Assembly (NCBI GenBank): GCA_039028235.1 | Contig: JBCCIN010000276.1 | Span: 1 to 7,314, forward strand | Direction: 5' to 3' | DNA: 7,314 bases | Source of the DNA: JANQPX01 sp039028235 | Lineage (GTDB): Bacteria > Pseudomonadota > Alphaproteobacteria > Geminicoccales > Geminicoccaceae | The notes under the pieces: generated by a model | What the model saw: only the letters and a program-made list of their open reading frames with translations | Databases searched by the model: none | Told to the model about the DNA's origin: nothing | Part shown: positions 5,434 through 7,314 of the stretch, piece after piece | How positions within the stretch are numbered: the stretch's first letter is position 1 | Layout: the number at the start of each line of letters is the position of its first letter | Position numbers and translations under genes: made by a program

Positions 5434-7251
5434 ATGCTAAGGGGACAGGAGACAAGGCCGACAAGACAGCATTTGCTCGATCGGGTGGCTCCATGGGCAA
5501 TCGTCACCTGTGCGAGCGCTTTCCTTCTGAGCGGTTCAGCTGGCATTGCCAAGGAAGGCGATATCAGCGAGTTGTTCGATCCGGGCGCGATGATGCTCAG
5601 CGTGTGCGGACCGGAGAGCAAGAAAGCGGGTTACACCAATCCGAACGTCCAGCTCGCCATGTCCACGGCGCTCGCCGCCACGACCGAGGATCAGGGGCCG
5701 GAACTCTGGAACAATCTCGGTGATCACAGTTTCGCCATCACAACGGACGTTCCGGAAGCGCAGGCCTTTTTCGATCAGGGCCTTCGCCTGACCTATGCCT
5801 TCAACCATGCCGAAGCCGTGCGCGCGTTCAGAAAGGCGCAGCTGCTCGATCCCGAATGCGCCATGTGCTTTTGGGGCGAGGCCTTCGCGCTCGGCGCCAA
5901 CATCAATGCACCGATGATGGAGGATGCGCTCACGCCTGCGCTGGTTTCGCTGGACGAGGCGATGGCCAGAACCGACGGCGCCAGCCCGCGTGAGCAGGCA
6001 ATGATCCAGGCGCTGACGGCCCGTTATTCAGCCGATGCGGGCGCCGACGGTGTCGAGCTGGCGATGAATTACGCCGCGGCGATGGCCGAAGTCCGAGATC
6101 AGTTCCCGGAGGATCACGACGTCGCGGTCTTCTACGCAGATGCCGTGATGAACACCATGCCCTGGGACTATTGGGAGATCGACGGACGTACGCCGAAGGG
6201 CGATATCGGCGAGGCGATCGCCGCGGTCGAAGGTGTGCTCGCCGAGAACCCTGATCACGCCGGCGCCATCCATCTCTACATCCACCTGATGGAAGCTTCC
6301 TCCAGCCCGGAGAAGGCCGAGCCTTACGCCGATCGCCTGGGCGGCCTGATGCCGGGAGCCGGCCATCTCGTGCACATGCCCGCCCACATCTATATCCGGG
6401 TCGGTCGTCATCTGGATTCCATCGAGGCGAACCGCGCGGCAGTCGAGGCGGACGAGGCCTATTTCGCGAGGGTCGACGACCAGGGCGTCTATCGCGCCGG
6501 CTATTACCCGCACAACATCCACTTCGTGATCCAGGGCGCGCAATATGCCGGCGATCTAGAGAATGTGCGCTGGTCCGTGGACAAGCTCAGCGGCAATGTC
6601 TCGGAGGAGGTCGCCGCCCAGGTCGGCTGGATTCAGATGATCCTCGCCGCCCCCTATTTCGCGCATGCGCAGTTCAGCAGCCCTGAGGATATCCTGGCGG
6701 TCGAGGACCCGGGTGATCGTTTCCCTATGGTGAAGGCGATGTGGCACTACATGCGCGGTGTCGCTCATGCGACCGCGGGTGACCTCGAGCCGGCACGCGC
6801 CACGGCAGCAATGATTTCGGAGATCAATGCCACCAACGATTTCCAGTTCCTGCTGGACTGGACGGTGCCGGCTCCGGATCTGCTTCGGATCGCGCGTCAT
6901 GTGCTGGAAGGCCGGATCGCCCAGAGCGAAGGGGATTTCGATCGTGCCGTCCAGGAATTCGAGGTCGCCGTGCAGATCCAGGACACGCTCCCCTATATGG
7001 AGCCGCCTTACTGGTACTACCCCGTGCGTCAGTCCCTGGGTTCGGCGCTGACCTCGGCCGGTCGGACCGACGAGGCGATCCAGGTCTATCGCCAAAGCCT
7101 GGTGAACTATCCGAACAACGGCTGGGCGCTCTATGGCCTCGCGGAGGCCTATAAGCAGGCGGGTGACGATCTGGGGGCTTCGGAGACACGTAAGCTCTAC
7201 GAAAAGGCCTGGGCCGAGAACGGTATTACGCTCGATCTCTCAAAGCTGTAA
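5434..7251 (+). CDS. secreted TPR-repeat protein with conserved-looking histidine motifs
   Basis: This 605-residue protein starts with a basic stretch and a hydrophobic segment (about 20-38, APWAIVTCASAFLLSGSAG), read as a signal peptide with export to the periplasm. TPR-like helical pairs are clear at 117-152 (FNHAEAVRAFRKAQLLDPECAMCFWGEA), about 490-520 (EGDFDRAVQEFEVAVQIQD) and 535-595 (SAGRTDEAIQVYRQSLVNYP onward). Between them lies a non-canonical core: CxxC at C142/C145, HAGAIHLYIH (275-284), PGAGHLVHMPAHIYIRVGRH (307-326) and YYPHNIHF (357-364). I recognise this pattern from uncharacterised bacterial TPR proteins. The function is unknown, and metal binding or catalysis at the histidines is an inference. 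The ATG at 5434 is chosen for its ribosome binding site and because it puts the basic stretch and hydrophobic segment at the N-terminus; an upstream TTG at 5362 would add 24 residues ahead of the signal peptide. A hairpin follows the stop codon directly. Confidence 0.88.
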   Translation: MLRGQETRPTRQHLLDRVAPWAIVTCASAFLLSGSAGIAKEGDISELFDPGAMMLSVCGPESKKAGYTNPNVQLAMSTALAATTEDQGPELWNNLGDHSFAITTDVPEAQAFFDQGLRLTYAFNHAEAVRAFRKAQLLDPECAMCFWGEAFALGANINAPMMEDALTPALVSLDEAMARTDGASPREQAMIQALTARYSADAGADGVELAMNYAAAMAEVRDQFPEDHDVAVFYADAVMNTMPWDYWEIDGRTPKGDIGEAIAAVEGVLAENPDHAGAIHLYIHLMEASSSPEKAEPYADRLGGLMPGAGHLVHMPAHIYIRVGRHLDSIEANRAAVEADEAYFARVDDQGVYRAGYYPHNIHFVIQGAQYAGDLENVRWSVDKLSGNVSEEVAAQVGWIQMILAAPYFAHAQFSSPEDILAVEDPGDRFPMVKAMWHYMRGVAHATAGDLEPARATAAMISEINATNDFQFLLDWTVPAPDLLRIARHVLEGRIAQSEGDFDRAVQEFEVAVQIQDTLPYMEPPYWYYPVRQSLGSALTSAGRTDEAIQVYRQSLVNYPNNGWALYGLAEAYKQAGDDLGASETRKLYEKAWAENGITLDLSKL

Positions 7252-7253
7252 CC

Positions 7254-7270
7254 GGGGGGACGCTCCCCCT
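7254..7270. terminator. GC-rich hairpin, possible bidirectional terminator
   Basis: GGGGGA (7255-7260) pairs perfectly with TCCCCC (7264-7269) around a CGC triloop, extended by a G-T wobble at 7254/7270. It begins three bases after the TPR stop codon and abuts a possible minus-strand stop at 7272-7270. The T-run is only two bases on the plus strand and absent on the minus strand, so termination efficiency is uncertain. The position between two convergent gene ends is the main support. Confidence 0.5.
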
Positions 7271-7314
7271 TAGTCGTGCTCTGGACGTGGCTGGCCGGTG
7301 ATGTGTGCCTGGTA
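7270..7314 (-). CDS. possible C-terminal end of a convergent gene (partial, unidentified)
   Basis: On the minus strand the last 14 codons before a TAA at 7272-7270 read YQAHITGQPRPEHD, a plausible polar protein tail. The stop codon meets the hairpin that follows the TPR gene, as expected for two convergent genes sharing a terminator. Only 45 bp are visible and the other minus-strand frames are also open here, so the reading frame is a guess. No family can be named. Confidence 0.35.
   Translation of the reverse strand, partial: YQAHITGQPRPEHD

Noticed and set aside
5542..5560. Lipoprotein signal for the TPR protein
   Set aside because: The only cysteine in the hydrophobic segment follows IVT, which does not match a lipobox, and it is too early within the hydrophobic core.

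Overview
The window is a compact stretch of GC-rich bacterial chromosome, roughly 60% GC by eye, with tightly packed genes, Shine-Dalgarno-type start sites and no mobile elements, tRNA/rRNA or CRISPR. Codon choice and the gene families (ArsR/SRPBCC/DUF899 cassette, BetA/AlkJ-like GMC oxidoreductase, aldo/keto reductase, periplasmic TPR protein) fit an alphaproteobacterium. That assignment is an impression, not proof.

Region 1 (1-1369) is a small self-regulated cassette. A DUF899 thioredoxin-fold protein on the minus strand, cut by the window edge, is divergent from an ArsR-type repressor and a co-transcribed SRPBCC/AHSA1-like protein on the plus strand. The 134-bp gap between them carries two perfect copies of TCAACA-N4-TGTTGA, very probably the ArsR operators controlling both directions.

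Region 2 (1392-4192, minus strand) holds a membrane-anchored SGNH/GDSL-type hydrolase followed 65 bp later by a GMC-family FAD oxidoreductase. They may form one transcript. The leader of the oxidoreductase gene contains a 9-bp bulged hairpin next to its ribosome binding site.

Region 3 (4381-5250, plus strand) is a compact aldo/keto reductase with an intact D-Y-K-H tetrad, transcribed divergently from the SGNH gene.

Region 4 (5434-7251, plus strand) is a secreted TPR protein of 605 residues with an unusual internal set of histidine motifs that simple TPR scaffolding does not explain. It is preceded by an AT-rich leader containing an inverted repeat and ends in a GC-rich hairpin. That hairpin appears to be shared with a convergent gene, of which only the last 14 codons are visible (7270-7314).

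The first region is a clear functional unit. The remaining genes look like separate metabolic or envelope genes, and nothing in the sequence ties them into one pathway. The least explained items are the His-rich TPR protein and the exact ligand and logic of the ArsR/SRPBCC/DUF899 cassette.
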